DNA from: Roseobacter cerasinus
GTDB lineage: Bacteria > Pseudomonadota > Alphaproteobacteria > Rhodobacterales > Rhodobacteraceae
Assembly: GCF_009811755.1 (NCBI RefSeq)
Contig: NZ_BLIV01000003.1
Coordinates: 62,001-126,000, forward strand
Direction: 5' to 3'
DNA: 64,000 bases
Below are positions 22,574 to 33,143 of this stretch, in pieces. The position numbers were made by a program, and so were the translations under genes. Below the pieces are notes generated by a model that ran no database searches, was not told the origin of the DNA, and was given only the letters and a program-made list of their open reading frames with translations. Each line of letters begins with the position of its first letter. Within the stretch, counting starts at the first letter, position 1.

Positions 22574-22775
22574 TTATTCAGACCTCAAAAATAAATCAGC
22601 CAATTTTCCAATTTGGCATCCGTAAATCGCAGAGAAACCAGGGATTGCCTGAAATTTTAGCTCTTGATCCACAAATTTATTTTGACAGCTGAATTAAAAC
22701 AGTCAATCTTTTTGCGCATGCCACATCAGTTACGGGGCATGAACAGTCAACAGAACTGTCCTTTGGGAGGATATC
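22574..22775. promoter_or_regulatory. xylR-xylF divergent control region
   Basis: This AT-rich stretch contrasts with its GC-rich surroundings. A perfect -35 TTGACA lies at 22682-22687 with a poor -10 (AATCTT, 22705-22710) 17 nt on, for the xyl operon. Three inverted-repeat candidates are visible: CCAA...TTGG (22600-22616) next to the xylR start, TGAC...GTCA spanning the promoter (22684-22706), and ACAGT...ACTGT (22743-22759) between promoter and xylF. A ROK repressor site is expected here. Which repeat it uses is not decided by sequence alone. Confidence 0.45.
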
Positions 22776-23822
22776 ATGAAGAAAAGAACATTCCTGGCTG
22801 CCGCGATGTCGACCGCATTGACTGCGGTCTCCATGGCGCCTGCGGCCTTCGCGGACGGGCACAGCATGACCATCGGTGTCAGCTGGTCCAACTTCCAGGA
22901 AGAGCGTTGGAAAACTGACGAAGCGGCCATCAAGGCAGCACTGGATGCAGCCGGGGCCGCCTATGTCTCCTCCGACGCGCAAAGCTCTTCGAGCAAGCAG
23001 CTGTCGGATGTTGAGAGCCTGATTGCGCAGGGCGTCGACGCGTTGATCATCCTCGCACAGGACAGCGCTGCTATCGGCCCGGCCGTGCAGGCGGCCGCAG
23101 ACGAAGGCATCCCGGTTGTGGGCTATGACCGTCTGATCGAGGACCCGCGTGCGTTCTATCTGACCTTCGACAATGTCGAAGTGGGCCGGATGCAGGCGCG
23201 TGCGGTGTTTGAGGCGCTGCCCGAAGGCAACTACGTCATGATCAAGGGCTCGCCAACTGACCCCAACGCAGATTTCCTGCGCGGCGGCCAGCAGGAAGTG
23301 CTGCAAGAGGCGATTGACGCGGGCAAGATCAACATCGTGGCTGAAGCCTACACCGATGGCTGGTTGCCCGCGAATGCACAGCGCAACATGGAGCAGATCC
23401 TGACCGCGAATGACAACAAAGTCGATGCTGTTGTGGCCTCCAACGACGGCACTGCCGGTGGTGTGGTTGCAGCTCTGTCCGCGCAAGGCATGGAAGGCAT
23501 CCCGGTGTCCGGTCAGGATGGTGACCATGCGGCGCTGAACCGCGTGGCTCTGGGCACGCAGACCGTCTCTGTCTGGAAAGACGCGCGGGACCTTGGCAAA
23601 GCAGCCGCTGAAATCGCGGTGGCTCTCGCAGGCGGCACGGCCATGGCAGACGTGGCCGACGCGCAGGAATGGACATCGCCCGGTGGCACCACCATGACCG
23701 CGCGCTTCCTGACACCGGTTCCGATCACAGCGGACAACCTCTCGACCGTGGTTGATGCAGGCTGGATCGAGAAACACGCGCTTTGCCAGGGTGTGTCCGG
23801 CGGCCCGGCCCCCTGCAACTAA
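22776..23822 (+). CDS. xylF: D-xylose ABC transporter, periplasmic binding protein
   Basis: This 348-residue protein has a signal peptide (residues 1 to about 27, cleaved after AFA) and a type I periplasmic-binding fold. It tracks E. coli XylF throughout: the ERW motif near the start, GVDALIILAQD, VVGYDRLIEDPRAFYLTFDN, YTDGWLPANAQRNMEQILT, and VVASNDGTAGGVVAALSAQGMEGIPVSGQD in fragments. It captures xylose in the periplasm for XylH-XylG. The GGGAGG ribosome site is strong. A stable hairpin directly follows the stop, consistent with higher expression of the binding protein than of the permease. Confidence 0.94.
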   Translation: MKKRTFLAAAMSTALTAVSMAPAAFADGHSMTIGVSWSNFQEERWKTDEAAIKAALDAAGAAYVSSDAQSSSSKQLSDVESLIAQGVDALIILAQDSAAIGPAVQAAADEGIPVVGYDRLIEDPRAFYLTFDNVEVGRMQARAVFEALPEGNYVMIKGSPTDPNADFLRGGQQEVLQEAIDAGKINIVAEAYTDGWLPANAQRNMEQILTANDNKVDAVVASNDGTAGGVVAALSAQGMEGIPVSGQDGDHAALNRVALGTQTVSVWKDARDLGKAAAEIAVALAGGTAMADVADAQEWTSPGGTTMTARFLTPVPITADNLSTVVDAGWIEKHALCQGVSGGPAPCN

Positions 23823-23842
23823 GCCTTACTAAATGAAAACTG

Positions 23843-23864
23843 CCCCCCGAGATCATCCGGGGGG
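23843..23864 (+). terminator. Intercistronic hairpin between xylF and xylH
   Basis: CCCCCCG (23843-23849) pairs perfectly with CGGGGGG (23858-23864) around an 8-nt loop, 20 nt after the xylF stop. There is no T-run, so it is more likely an mRNA 3-prime stabiliser or partial attenuator that lets xylF be expressed above xylHG than a full terminator. Confidence 0.6.
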
Positions 23865-23925
23865 ACACTCTGACGGCTGCGTCCTGGCGCACCCTTTTCC
23901 TTGTCTTTGTGCAGGAGCAGTTCCA

Positions 23926-25215
23926 ATGACCGACGTGTCCGCCCCGCAGACCAAGAAACGCACGGCCTTCCAGGCACTGGAACTCGACACCCGCCTGCTG
24001 GGTATGATCGGGGCCTTTCTGGTGATCTGCATCGTCTTCAACGTGATGACAGACGGGCGTTTCCTGACCCCGCGCAACATCTTTAACCTGACGATCCAGA
24101 CCGTCAGTGTGGCGATCATGGCCACGGGCATGGTCTTTGTGATTGTCACCCGCCATATCGATCTGGCTGTCGGTGCGCTGCTGGCGACCTGTTCGGCCTT
24201 CATGGCCATGCTGCAGGCGCGCTATCTGCCGGATCTCTTCGGTCTGGGCTTGGGCCACCCGATGATTCCCTGGATCACCATCGCTGCCGGGCTGCTGCTG
24301 GGCACGCTGATCGGCGCCTTCCAAGGTTGGCTTGTTGGGTATCTGACGATCCCGGCCTTCATCGTGACCCTCGGCGGGTTGCTTGTCTGGCGCAACGTCG
24401 CCTGGTATCAGACCAGTGGGCAGACCATTGGCCCGCTGGACCCGACCTTCACCAAGTTTGGTGGTATCAACGGGACTTTGGGCGCGACCTGGAGCTGGGT
24501 CTTCGGTCTCGCCGCTGTGGCTTGGGCGATCTACGCCATGTGGTCCGCGCGCCGTGCCAAGCTGGCGCATGACTTCCCCGTCAAGCCCGTCTGGGCCGAG
24601 GTCACTCTCGGCGCCATCATTGCCGCAGGTATTCTGGGCTTTATCGGCATCCTGAACGCCTATGAGATCCCTTCGCGCCGGTTGGAGCGGATGTTCGAGG
24701 TGCGCGGTGAAATCATGCCCGAAGGCTTCAGCGCCTCTTACGGGTTGCCCATTTCCGTGCTGTTGCTGATCGGCGTTGCGGTTGTGATGACGCTGGTGGC
24801 GCAACGCACCCGGCTTGGGCGCTATATCTTTGCCACCGGCGGCAACCCCGATGCCGCAGAGCTGTCGGGTATCAACACGCGCATGCTGACCGTGAAGGTC
24901 TTTGCCATCATGGGCGCGCTCTGTGCGCTGTCGGCTGTGGTGGCATCGGCGCGGCTGACCAACCACTCCAACGACATCGGCACGTTGGACGAGCTGCGCG
25001 TGATCGCCGCCGCGGTGATTGGTGGCACAGCCCTCGCGGGCGGTATCGGCACCATCTACGGTGCCATCCTCGGCGCGCTGATCATGCAGTCGCTGCAATC
25101 GGGCATGGCCATGGTGGGCGTGGACGCGCCCTTGCAAAACATCGTGGTAGGCACCGTGCTGGTCGCCGCCGTCCTGATCGATACGATCTACCGCAAAAAG
25201 ACTGGAGGCCGCTGA
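23926..25215 (+). CDS. xylH: D-xylose ABC transporter permease
   Basis: This 429-residue inner-membrane permease of the CUT2 (BPD_transp_2) family has about 10 hydrophobic segments. The conserved [13 protein letters not shown] motif lies near residues 70-83 and [14 protein letters not shown] is near the C-terminus. The frame extends upstream to 23833, but ATG 23926 has AGGAG 8 nt before it and begins a normal cytoplasmic N-terminus. It overlaps xylG by the TGATG junction, so the two are translationally coupled. Confidence 0.92.
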   Translation: MTDVSAPQTKKRTAFQALELDTRLLGMIGAFLVICIVFNVMTDGRFLTPRNIFNLTIQTVSVAIMATGMVFVIVTRHIDLAVGALLATCSAFMAMLQARYLPDLFGLGLGHPMIPWITIAAGLLLGTLIGAFQGWLVGYLTIPAFIVTLGGLLVWRNVAWYQTSGQTIGPLDPTFTKFGGINGTLGATWSWVFGLAAVAWAIYAMWSARRAKLAHDFPVKPVWAEVTLGAIIAAGILGFIGILNAYEIPSRRLERMFEVRGEIMPEGFSASYGLPISVLLLIGVAVVMTLVAQRTRLGRYIFATGGNPDAAELSGINTRMLTVKVFAIMGALCALSAVVASARLTNHSNDIGTLDELRVIAAAVIGGTALAGGIGTIYGAILGALIMQSLQSGMAMVGVDAPLQNIVVGTVLVAAVLIDTIYRKKTGGR

Positions 25216-25961
25216 TGACACCTTTATGTGAAATGCGCGACATCTCGATTTCCTTCGGGGGCATCCGCGCGGTTGATGGTGTGTCGATCCATGTGAACCC
25301 CGGTGAGGTTGTCGGGCTTCTGGGCCACAACGGCGCGGGCAAATCGACCCTGATCAAGATCCTCTCGGGGGCTTACAAGGCGGACAGCGGCGAGATCTAC
25401 GTGGAAGGGCAGAAGGCCAATATCTCTAGCCCGCGCGACGCGCGGCGCTACAACATCGAGACGATCTATCAGACACTCGCGCTGGCCGACAATCTGGATG
25501 CGGCGTCGAACCTCTTTCTGGGGCGCGAGCTGACCAACTGGGCGGGTTTTGTCGATGACGACCGGATGGAGGCGGAGACGCGCAAGATCATGGCGCGGCT
25601 CAACCCCAACTTCCGCAAGCTCAAGGAGCCGGTGAGTGCGCTTTCTGGTGGTCAGCGCCAGTCGGTGGCCATCGCCCGTGCGGTCTATTTCAACGCCAAG
25701 ATCCTGATCATGGATGAACCCACGGCGGCTCTGGGCGTGCATGAGACTCAGATGGTCGCGGACCTTATTCAGGAGCTGAAGAAGCAGGGTCTCGGCATCT
25801 TCCTGATCAGCCACGACACCCGCGAAATGCTGGAGCTGTGCGACCGCGTCTCGGTGATGAAAAACGGGCGGCTCATCGGCACGGAGCGCGTGGAAGACGT
25901 GACCGAAGACGACATCCTCAGCATGATCATCATGGGCAAAAAACCGGATCAGGCGGCCTAA
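25215..25961 (+). CDS. xylG: Xylose ABC transporter ATP-binding protein (single ABC domain)
   Basis: This 248-residue ATPase has Walker [10 protein letters not shown] (about residues 37-45), the signature LSGGQRQ, Walker [13 protein letters not shown] and the switch histidine ISHD. Unlike E. coli XylG (about 510 residues, two fused ABC domains), only one ABC domain is present, as in FrcA of the Sinorhizobium fructose system, so it must act as a homodimer. It starts in the xylH stop codon and is followed by xylB after 3 nt. Confidence 0.9.
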   Translation: MTPLCEMRDISISFGGIRAVDGVSIHVNPGEVVGLLGHNGAGKSTLIKILSGAYKADSGEIYVEGQKANISSPRDARRYNIETIYQTLALADNLDAASNLFLGRELTNWAGFVDDDRMEAETRKIMARLNPNFRKLKEPVSALSGGQRQSVAIARAVYFNAKILIMDEPTAALGVHETQMVADLIQELKKQGLGIFLISHDTREMLELCDRVSVMKNGRLIGTERVEDVTEDDILSMIIMGKKPDQAA

Positions 25962-25964
25962 ACG

Positions 25965-27404
25965 ATGTATCTGGGTCTCGACCTTGGCACCTCTGGCCTG
26001 AAGGCGGTTCTGATTGACGCGGATCAGCGCCTTGTGGCGGAGGCGACGGCCCCGCTGACCGTGCAGCGGCCTCACAGCGGCTGGTCGGAGCAGAACCCGG
26101 CGGATTGGCTGGCGGCGACCGAGGATGCGATGACGGCGCTGGCGGAGCGGCATAGCTTGGATGCCGTGCGTGGCATTGGCCTGAGCGGGCAGATGCATGG
26201 CGCCACTCTGCTCGACGCCGCGGGCGACGTGCTGCGCCCCTGCATGCTGTGGAACGATACGCGCAGCCATGTGGAGGCCGCCGCCTTTGATGCCGACCCG
26301 CAGTGGCGTGAGATTACCGGCAACATCGTCTTTCCGGGCTTCACCGCGCCCAAGGTCGATTGGGTCCGCGTGAACGAGCCCGAGATTTGGGACAAGACGG
26401 CCAAGATACTGCTGCCCAAGGACTACCTGCGCCTCTGGCTGACGGGAGAGGCCGTGTCGGAAATGTCCGATGCCGCAGGCACCAGCTGGCTGGATACGGG
26501 CGCGCGCGACTGGTCTGATGACTTGTTGGACGCCTCTGGTCTCAGTCGTGATCATATGCCACGCCTTGTCGAAGGTTCTGCCGTCTCGGGCCAGCTGCGC
26601 GATACGCTGGCCGACCGTTGGGGCCTGCCGAAAGGCGTTGTGGTGGCGGGCGGGGCGGGCGACAACGCTGCCTCTGCCGTCGGCATGGGCGTCGTGAAAC
26701 CGGGGCAGGCGTTCCTCTCGCTTGGCACCTCCGGCGTGCTCTTCGCCGCAAGTGCGGCCTACCAGCCCGACGCGCCCACCGCCGTGCACACTTTCTGCCA
26801 CGCGTTGCCCGAGACCTGGCACCAGATGGGCGTGATCCTCGCTTGCACCGACGCGTTGAACTGGTACGCGGGCCTTGTGCAGTCAGACGCCGCCAACCTC
26901 ACGGGTGATCTTGGCCCCCTGCAAGCGCCGGGCGAGACGCTGTTCCTGCCCTACTTGGGTGGCGAGCGGACACCGCACAATGATGCCACAGCGCGTGGCG
27001 CCTTTCTGGGTCTTGGCCACGCCACCGACCGCACCGCCGGCACCCGCGCCGTGCTGGAAGGTGTCAGCTTTGCCTTCCGCGACAGCCTCGATGCGCTGCG
27101 CAGCACCGGCACCCAGATCGACACATTGGTGGCTGTCGGTGGCGGCAGCAAATCCGACTACTGGCTCCAAGCCCTCGCCACGCTTCTCGACATGCCGATC
27201 GACCTGCCGGAAGCGGGTGACTTCGGTGGCGCCTTCGGGGCCGCGAGGCTGGGCCTGATGGCTGCTACCGGCGCCGGGGCCGAGATCGCCACGCCGCCCG
27301 CCACCGCCCGCACCATTGACCCCGTGACCACACTCACATCCGCATTCCGCGAAAAACATCAGAAATACCGCGCCGCTTATGCGGCCCTCAAGGAGGCCCT
27401 ATGA
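25965..27404 (+). CDS. xylB: Xylulokinase
   Basis: This 479-residue FGGY-family kinase phosphorylates D-xylulose to D-xylulose 5-phosphate for the pentose phosphate pathway. It begins [18 protein letters not shown] (phosphate-binding loop). [11 protein letters not shown] and [11 protein letters not shown] follow, as does [13 protein letters not shown] with the likely catalytic Asp, and [12 protein letters not shown] near the C-terminus. Its stop overlaps the xylA start (ATGA). Confidence 0.94.
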   Translation: MYLGLDLGTSGLKAVLIDADQRLVAEATAPLTVQRPHSGWSEQNPADWLAATEDAMTALAERHSLDAVRGIGLSGQMHGATLLDAAGDVLRPCMLWNDTRSHVEAAAFDADPQWREITGNIVFPGFTAPKVDWVRVNEPEIWDKTAKILLPKDYLRLWLTGEAVSEMSDAAGTSWLDTGARDWSDDLLDASGLSRDHMPRLVEGSAVSGQLRDTLADRWGLPKGVVVAGGAGDNAASAVGMGVVKPGQAFLSLGTSGVLFAASAAYQPDAPTAVHTFCHALPETWHQMGVILACTDALNWYAGLVQSDAANLTGDLGPLQAPGETLFLPYLGGERTPHNDATARGAFLGLGHATDRTAGTRAVLEGVSFAFRDSLDALRSTGTQIDTLVAVGGGSKSDYWLQALATLLDMPIDLPEAGDFGGAFGAARLGLMAATGAGAEIATPPATARTIDPVTTLTSAFREKHQKYRAAYAALKEAL

Positions 27405-28705
27405 CCGACTTCTTCGCTGGCATCTCGCCCGTCACCTACAGCCCCGACGTGCCAGCCGATCAACTGGCCTTTCGCCACTACAACCCCGACGAGATGGTTG
27501 CAGGCAAGCGCATGGAAGATCATCTTCGCTTTGCCGTGGCCTGGTGGCACAGCTTTGCCTGGCCGGGCGGTGACCCCTTCGGCGGGCAGACCTTTGAGCG
27601 GCCGTGGTTTGGCGACACGATGGATCTGGCGCGGCTGAAGGCCGATGTGGCCTTTGAGATGTTCGAAATCCTTGGGCAGCCGTATTTCTGCTGGCATGAC
27701 GCCGACATCCGCCCCGAAGGCGCGACATTTGCCGAGAGCAAGCGTAATTTCGAAGAAATCATCGACTACATCGGCGACAAGATGAAGGCGGGCGGCACGA
27801 AGCTGCTTTGGGGCACCGCCAACCTCTTCTCGCACCGCCGTTTCATGGCGGGCGCGGCGACAAACCCGGACCCGGAGGTCTTTGCTTGGTCCGCCGCCAC
27901 GGTAAAGAACTGCTTGGACGCCACGCACAAGCTCGGTGGCGAAAATTACGTGCTCTGGGGCGGGCGAGAGGGCTATGAGACGCTGCTCAACACCGACCTG
28001 AAACGGGAACGCGCGCAGGCGGGGCGCTTCCTGCAGATGGTCGTCGACTACAAGCACAAGATCGGCTTTGACGGCGCGATCCTGATCGAGCCCAAGCCGC
28101 AGGAGCCCACCAAGCATCAGTACGACTACGATGTCGCGACGGTTTATGGCTTTCTCAAGGAGTTTGGCCTCGAAGATGAGGTTCAGATGAACATCGAGCA
28201 GGGCCATGCAATCCTGGCGGGGCACAGCTTTGAGCATGAGCTGGCCACGGCGGCGGCGCTTGGCATCTTCGGCTCCATCGATATGAACCGCAACGACTAC
28301 CAATCCGGCTGGGACACCGACCAGTTCCCGAACAATGTGCCCGAGGTGGCGCTGGCCTACTACGAGGTGCTGAAAGCAGGCGGGTTCACCACCGGCGGTA
28401 CCAACTTCGACGCCAAGCTGCGCCGCCAGAGCCTTGACCCGAAGGACCTGATTGCCGCGCATGTGGGCGCGATGGACATCTGCGCGCGAGGTCTCAAGGC
28501 CGCAGCCGCCATGCTCGAAGACGGTGGTCTTGAAGCGGCCCGTGCCGCACGCTATGCGGGATGGGAGGCGGAGCAGAGCCGGAGCTGGCTGACCTCCGCG
28601 TCGTTGGATCAGATCGAAGCGCAGGTCGCAGGCGGCGGCATCGACCCGCAACCACGCTCCGGTCAGCAGGAGATCCTGGAGAATTACGTCAGCCGCTTTG
28701 TCTGA
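27401..28705 (+). CDS. xylA: Xylose isomerase
   Basis: This 434-residue TIM-barrel isomerase converts D-xylose to D-xylulose. The active-site stretch [12 protein letters not shown] contains the catalytic His-Asp pair, [12 protein letters not shown] follows, and the metal-binding [26 protein letters not shown] and [18 protein letters not shown] motifs are all intact. The length is normal for class II enzymes. It is translationally coupled to xylB and followed after 12 nt by a glucokinase gene. Confidence 0.96.
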   Translation: MTDFFAGISPVTYSPDVPADQLAFRHYNPDEMVAGKRMEDHLRFAVAWWHSFAWPGGDPFGGQTFERPWFGDTMDLARLKADVAFEMFEILGQPYFCWHDADIRPEGATFAESKRNFEEIIDYIGDKMKAGGTKLLWGTANLFSHRRFMAGAATNPDPEVFAWSAATVKNCLDATHKLGGENYVLWGGREGYETLLNTDLKRERAQAGRFLQMVVDYKHKIGFDGAILIEPKPQEPTKHQYDYDVATVYGFLKEFGLEDEVQMNIEQGHAILAGHSFEHELATAAALGIFGSIDMNRNDYQSGWDTDQFPNNVPEVALAYYEVLKAGGFTTGGTNFDAKLRRQSLDPKDLIAAHVGAMDICARGLKAAAAMLEDGGLEAARAARYAGWEAEQSRSWLTSASLDQIEAQVAGGGIDPQPRSGQQEILENYVSRFV

Positions 28706-28717
28706 GGACACGAATTC

Positions 28718-29647
28718 ATGGCCCTGATCCTTGCCGATGTGGGAGGCACAAACGTCCGCTTTGCCTGCGCGCGCGATGGGCAGATCCAGCCCGGGCTGAC
28801 GCGGCGCTATCAGAACGACGACTACGGCAGCTTTGACGATGTGCTGGCGGCCTATCTGCAGCATGCTCAGGTGCATAAGCTGGAGGCGCTGGCCATAGCG
28901 GTGGCCGGGCCGGTCACGGCGCAGACCGCGCGGCTGACCAACCGGGGCTGGAGCTTCGATGCCGGTACGCTGGCCACGCGGCATGGGGTGCAGCGTGTCG
29001 GATTGCTCAATGATCTCAGCGCTTTGGGCTATGCGCTCGACAGCCTCGGACCGGACGGCACGGAGGTGGTTGTCGACGCGCCCATGGCCGAGGATGACCA
29101 GCGGCTGGTGATCGGCGCGGGTACCGGGTTCAACGTCAGTCCGGTGTTGCGGGTGGCGGGCCAGACAGTGTGTCTGCGCGCCGAGGCAGGGTTGGGCAGC
29201 CTGCCGACCCGTGTTGCAGAGCACCTGCACGCCTATGTCGGCCCCACCGCGCCTTGGGTCCGCTGTGCGGAGGATGCAGTGCGGGGGCCTGGGTTGGCTG
29301 AGCTTCATGCTGCTGCGACCGGTGGGGAGAAGATGGACGCACGCGCTGTGATTGATGCAGCCAATCAGGGAGATGTGCAGGCCACCGCGTCGGTCGAGAC
29401 CTATGCGCGGATGCTCGGGGCCTTCATTCAGGATCTGAGGCTGCTCTACATGCCGTCAGGCGGAATTTTCCTGGCCGGATCCGTTGTGCGGGGTCTGCTG
29501 ACCACATCGGCGCGGGCTTTGTTCGAAGAGGTGGTCAGCGCGCCGCCGACGGTCAAATCAACCCTGCCCCCGGTTGCGGTTTCGGTGATCACCCAGGATG
29601 AGGCGGCGCTGCTGGGGTGTCTGGCCTACGCCAAGACGCATACCTAG
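28718..29647 (+). CDS. glk: Glucokinase (hexokinase-family)
   Basis: This 309-residue ATP-dependent glucokinase has the phosphate loop ILADVGGTNVRFACA (residues 4-18), AVAGPVTAQTARLTNRGW as in E. coli Glk, LLNDLSALGYA with the catalytic Asp, and GAGTGFNVSP. It makes glucose 6-phosphate for the Entner-Doudoroff and glycogen routes found at the left of the window. As the last gene of the xyl operon it would be induced with xylose. That fits mixed plant or algal sugars, and xylose isomerases can also act on glucose. Confidence 0.9.
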   Translation: MALILADVGGTNVRFACARDGQIQPGLTRRYQNDDYGSFDDVLAAYLQHAQVHKLEALAIAVAGPVTAQTARLTNRGWSFDAGTLATRHGVQRVGLLNDLSALGYALDSLGPDGTEVVVDAPMAEDDQRLVIGAGTGFNVSPVLRVAGQTVCLRAEAGLGSLPTRVAEHLHAYVGPTAPWVRCAEDAVRGPGLAELHAAATGGEKMDARAVIDAANQGDVQATASVETYARMLGAFIQDLRLLYMPSGGIFLAGSVVRGLLTTSARALFEEVVSAPPTVKSTLPPVAVSVITQDEAALLGCLAYAKTHT

Positions 29648-29690
29648 CTCTAGGTGTTTTTCTTAGGCGCTGGGAAGATCGGACAGGGAA

Positions 29691-29721
29691 GCGCCTTTCC
29701 CCCATCGAGGGGGGCAGGCGC
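29691..29721. terminator. Hairpin between convergent glk and beta-galactosidase genes
   Basis: GCGCCT (29691-29696) pairs with AGGCGC (29716-29721) and CCCCC (29699-29703) with GGGGG (29709-29713) around an ATCGA loop. A second small hairpin, GCCCGG/CCGGGC, lies at 29723-29743. Neither has a T-run. They plausibly end both convergent transcripts. The rest of the gap 29648-29785 shows no gene. Confidence 0.45.
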
Positions 29722-29785
29722 TGCCCGGCTGTGCCCGCCGGGCGGACCCAGTACACCCGTTCGGATCAAATCACGAACGGTTGCC

Positions 29786-31684
29786 TCAGATCCCCCACCA
29801 GGAGACATCTGCTGATCGGATAGTTTTTCCTTGGAATTCAACCAGATCCGGGCCGTAGTTGAATGCAAACCTGTGGGTTGCCGTGTCGCGCAGGCGCAAC
29901 CCCTCCGGCAGTGTCAGCACGGTCAGACCCGCCTCTTTCGCCAGCCCGTGTATGATCCGTTCCCACAGGTCTGCATCGGGCCAGGCGCCAAGATACTGCA
30001 GCCGCCTGTTGCCTTTCAGAACCGCCTGGCCCGTCTCGGCCTGCAACAGCGTCTCGGCTGTGCCGTCGAGATCCTCCACCCAGTGCTGCACCGTGCCACC
30101 GCCGATGACCGCACGCGTCACATGTGGCGGCAGGCTTTCGACGCGGGTTGCCGTGACATCGAGGCCGCGCAGCGCCGGGCCCATGGGTATTGGGATGCGC
30201 AGCTCCTCCGTCACGGCGTTGCTGCGCGGGCCGACCAGTGCCACCGTTTGGGCCAACGCCTCCTGCAGCGCGTCCGGGACCGTGGCGAGACCGGGGGCCA
30301 GCACCAGCGCGTAGGCGGAGAGGTCCGTCACCGTCGAGGGCAGGATGTCGATGGAGAAGCCGCAACGCCGCAATGCCCGGTAGGCGTCGAGCATCAGGCG
30401 GAAGTAGCTGAAATCTTCGCCCTGCGGCAGCGTGGCCCAGGCCCAGTCCGAGGGGTAGTCGAAGATTAGCGCGACAGGGGCTTGCTGCAGCGCGATTTGA
30501 GGCATCTCGGCGATCTCGCGGCCCACCTGTGCGGCCTCGGCCAGCCCCGGCGCGGGCGCATTGTCGGGGCGTTTCAGCCCTGCGTGCATCTGCTCCTGCG
30601 CGAAAGGCGCCTGCCGCCAGCGGAAATAGCTGACCACCTCGGCGCCATGGGCAAAGGCCTCCCAGCTCCAGAGCCGCACCATGCCGGGCAGGGGCGCGGG
30701 GTTGTGCGGGGCCCAGTTCACCGGGCCGGGTTGCTGCTCCATCACCCACCAGCGCCCGTCGCGGCCCACCGCGCGGTAGAGGTCGTGGTGAAAGGCCTGC
30801 ATGTCCGGGTCGCCTTGCTGCAGATAGCGCGCCTTGTGCTCGGCGCTGCCGTCCAGCCGGTCCGATAGGAAGCCGATCGGGTAGCTGTCCCAGCTGGCGA
30901 TGTCGATGGAAGCGCCGACTTCGAAGTGGTCGAAATCGAGCACCCGACCCATGTAGTTGTGGATGAGCGGCGCGTCGGTGTGGGCGCGCAGGGCGGCCAC
31001 CTGTACCTCGTGATAGGCCACCACCTGATCGGAAGAGAACCGGCGAAACGCCAGCTCGTGGCTTGGGTTTGGTTGCGTCACCGTGAGGTTCGGCAGGTCG
31101 ATTTCGTCGAAACTGCGATACTCCATTGACCAGAAGACATTCCCCCAGGCTTCGTTGAGCGCGTCGATGGTCCCGTAACGCTCTGCCAACCAGCTGCGGA
31201 AGGCGTCGCGGGCCGCCTCCGAGTAGGACAGGATCGTATCATGACAGCCATATTCATTGTCGATCTGCCAGGCGTGGACGCGGCCATCACGCCCATAGCG
31301 GTCCCCCAGCACCTCGGCGATCTCACCACTGGCACGCCGGTAGCCTGCGTGGCTAAAGCAATAGTGCCGCCGCGAGCCGAAGCCGCGCGGGTGCCCCTGC
31401 GCGTCCACCGCCAGCATATCGGGAAACCGCTCCAGCATCCAGCGCGGGGGCGTGCAGGTCGGCGTGCCGAGCACGATCTTCAGGCCCGCACGGCTGAGCA
31501 CGTCGATGGCGCGGTCGAGCCAGTCAAAGGCGAACTGACCCGGTTCCGGCTCAATGCGGCTCCAGGCAAATTCACCGATCCGCACCCAGGAGATGCCCGC
31601 CGCGACCATCTCGGCGGCGTCCTGCGCCCACATCTCCTCGGGCCAGTGTTCGGGGTAGTAGCAGACACCCAGCGCGCGGTTCAT
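29786..31684 (-). CDS. Beta-galactosidase, GH42
   Basis: This 632-residue GH42 enzyme releases galactose from beta-galactosides. The acid/base is E144 (WQIDNEYG) and the nucleophile E316 (WVMEQQPGPVNW). The N-terminal barrel begins GVCYYPEHWPE, the trimerisation domain follows, and a short C-terminal beta domain ends at GI. There is no signal peptide, so it is cytoplasmic and would act on imported oligosaccharides. Its ATG overlaps the lactonase stop (ATGA), making it the last gene of the galactoside operon. Confidence 0.93.
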   Translation of the reverse strand: MNRALGVCYYPEHWPEEMWAQDAAEMVAAGISWVRIGEFAWSRIEPEPGQFAFDWLDRAIDVLSRAGLKIVLGTPTCTPPRWMLERFPDMLAVDAQGHPRGFGSRRHYCFSHAGYRRASGEIAEVLGDRYGRDGRVHAWQIDNEYGCHDTILSYSEAARDAFRSWLAERYGTIDALNEAWGNVFWSMEYRSFDEIDLPNLTVTQPNPSHELAFRRFSSDQVVAYHEVQVAALRAHTDAPLIHNYMGRVLDFDHFEVGASIDIASWDSYPIGFLSDRLDGSAEHKARYLQQGDPDMQAFHHDLYRAVGRDGRWWVMEQQPGPVNWAPHNPAPLPGMVRLWSWEAFAHGAEVVSYFRWRQAPFAQEQMHAGLKRPDNAPAPGLAEAAQVGREIAEMPQIALQQAPVALIFDYPSDWAWATLPQGEDFSYFRLMLDAYRALRRCGFSIDILPSTVTDLSAYALVLAPGLATVPDALQEALAQTVALVGPRSNAVTEELRIPIPMGPALRGLDVTATRVESLPPHVTRAVIGGGTVQHWVEDLDGTAETLLQAETGQAVLKGNRRLQYLGAWPDADLWERIIHGLAKEAGLTVLTLPEGLRLRDTATHRFAFNYGPDLVEFQGKTIRSADVSWWGI

Positions 31685-32541
31685 AAGATCACCCTTGGTT
31701 CCGGCAGCCCCTCCGCGATGTTGTGCAGAGCGAAAGTCTGGCCATGCGGGCTTTGATCATGCGCCACATCGGCGGACAAGCCCTGCCGGGCGCTGGTGAC
31801 ATAGAGCGTGCGGAACTCCGCACCGCCAAAGGCGGGGCAGGTGGTGTGCAGCCCGGGCACGTCGACCGCCCGCAGGAAGCTGCCGTCCGGCGCATAGGCT
31901 GCGACGCGCGCAGCGCCCCATTGCGCGATCCAGATTGTGCCATCCTTGTCCACCACCGCGCCATCCGGGTTCAATCCTTCCTCGGAGAGGTCCAGGAACA
32001 CCACCGGGGCGCCCTCGGGCCAACCGTCCTTGTCGAGGGCCACGCGCATCACCTGTCGTGTCGATGTATCGGTGAAATAGGCGCAGCTGCGGTCGGGCGC
32101 AAAGCAGATCGCATTGGGGATCGTGATGTCGCCGAATAGCCTTTGCAATTTGCCCCGATAGAAGCGATAGATCGCGCCAGCACGAAGTTCCGCCATACGG
32201 CCCATGGTGCCGATCCAGAAGCCGCCCCAGGGGTCCGCGCGCCCGTCGTTTGAGCGGGTCACGGCATTGTCCTGCTCCAGCCCGCAAAGCCGCGTCTTGC
32301 TGCCGTCGGTCAGGTCGAACCGCCACAGCGCGCTGGCCGAGGCGATGAGCAGCGTATCAGCGTCCACCCATCCGGCCGCCGACACGGGCTCGTCAAAGCG
32401 CCACTGCAGCGGGTCGGAGGCATCGCGGCTGAGAAGCCTGTAGCGCATGATGTCGAACCAAAAGAGCTGCCCCCGCTCCGGGTGCCAGAGCGGGCCTTCG
32501 CCCAAGATGCAGCGCCGGTCGTCAAAGACCTGCGCGCTCAT
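31681..32541 (-). CDS. SMP-30/gluconolactonase-family sugar lactonase
   Basis: This 286-residue six-bladed propeller of the SMP-30/gluconolactonase/LRE family has [19 protein letters not shown] at its start with the metal-ligand Glu. [18 protein letters not shown] and [16 protein letters not shown] carry further ligand positions. Here it most likely opens galactono-lactone made by the dehydrogenase at 34049-34819. The frame is open 41 codons further upstream. ATG 32541 is chosen because it overlaps the aldolase stop by ATGA and starts at the family N-terminus. Confidence 0.88.
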   Translation of the reverse strand: MSAQVFDDRRCILGEGPLWHPERGQLFWFDIMRYRLLSRDASDPLQWRFDEPVSAAGWVDADTLLIASASALWRFDLTDGSKTRLCGLEQDNAVTRSNDGRADPWGGFWIGTMGRMAELRAGAIYRFYRGKLQRLFGDITIPNAICFAPDRSCAYFTDTSTRQVMRVALDKDGWPEGAPVVFLDLSEEGLNPDGAVVDKDGTIWIAQWGAARVAAYAPDGSFLRAVDVPGLHTTCPAFGGAEFRTLYVTSARQGLSADVAHDQSPHGQTFALHNIAEGLPEPRVIL

Positions 32542-33143
32542 CCGATCGCCTCTTTGTAGGCGGCCACGATGCGTGCCGCACGCTCCTCCACATCCGCGAC
32601 GCTCACGCCCGGTTTGTAGAGCGCCGAGCCGATGCCAAAGCCGTCCGCACTGGCGGCGATCCACTGATCGAAGTTCTCCGGCCCCGCGCCGCCCACGGCG
32701 TAGACCAAGGTGCCCTTGGGCAGGATCGGGCGCATCGCGGCCAAACCGACCGTGCCCGCCATGGCGCCAGGGAAGAGCTTCAGCCCATCCGCCCCCGCCT
32801 GCAAGGCTGTGAACGCCTCAGACGGCGTGAAGACCCCCGGCCAGCTCTGCAGTCCCAGCGATTTGGTTGTCTTGATGACATCTGCATCGCAGTTTGGCGA
32901 GACAATCAGCTTGCCGCCAACCTCAGCCACCGCCTTGACGTCATCCACGGCCAGCACCGTGCCCGCGCCGATCAGGGCCTGATCGCCAAAGCTGCGGGCC
33001 AGCGCGCCGATGCTCTCCAGCGGGTCGGGGGAGTTCAGCGGCACTTCGATCTGTGTGATCCTTGCGGCGATCAGCGCCTCACATATGGCGGGAGCTTCGG
33101 CGGGGGTAATGCCGCGCAGAATGGCGATGATGGGCAGGGTCAT
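32538..33143 (-). CDS. dgoA: 2-dehydro-3-deoxy-6-phosphogalactonate aldolase
   Basis: This 201-residue class I aldolase cleaves KDPGal to pyruvate and glyceraldehyde 3-phosphate. The Schiff-base lysine is K122 ([11 protein letters not shown]), and QIEVPLNSP and GAGTVL are the usual binding motifs. The LKLFPG form and the dgoK neighbour separate it from Eda (LKFFPAE) at 1233-1874. Both ends overlap neighbours by 4 nt (dgoK upstream, lactonase downstream), so translation is coupled across three genes. Confidence 0.93.
   Translation of the reverse strand: MTLPIIAILRGITPAEAPAICEALIAARITQIEVPLNSPDPLESIGALARSFGDQALIGAGTVLAVDDVKAVAEVGGKLIVSPNCDADVIKTTKSLGLQSWPGVFTPSEAFTALQAGADGLKLFPGAMAGTVGLAAMRPILPKGTLVYAVGGAGPENFDQWIAASADGFGIGSALYKPGVSVADVEERAARIVAAYKEAIG

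Noticed and set aside
23843-23864. Transcription terminator ending the xyl operon after xylF
   Set aside because: There is no T-run, and the permease and ATPase genes needed for transport lie directly downstream.
23725-25221. 498-codon open frame on - over xylH
   Set aside because: It is rich in His, Gln, Arg and Asp, as expected from reading a membrane protein gene backwards; no start signal.
27377-29308. 643-codon open frame on - over xylA and glk
   Set aside because: It spans two well-supported + genes and has no family features; an antisense artefact of GC bias.
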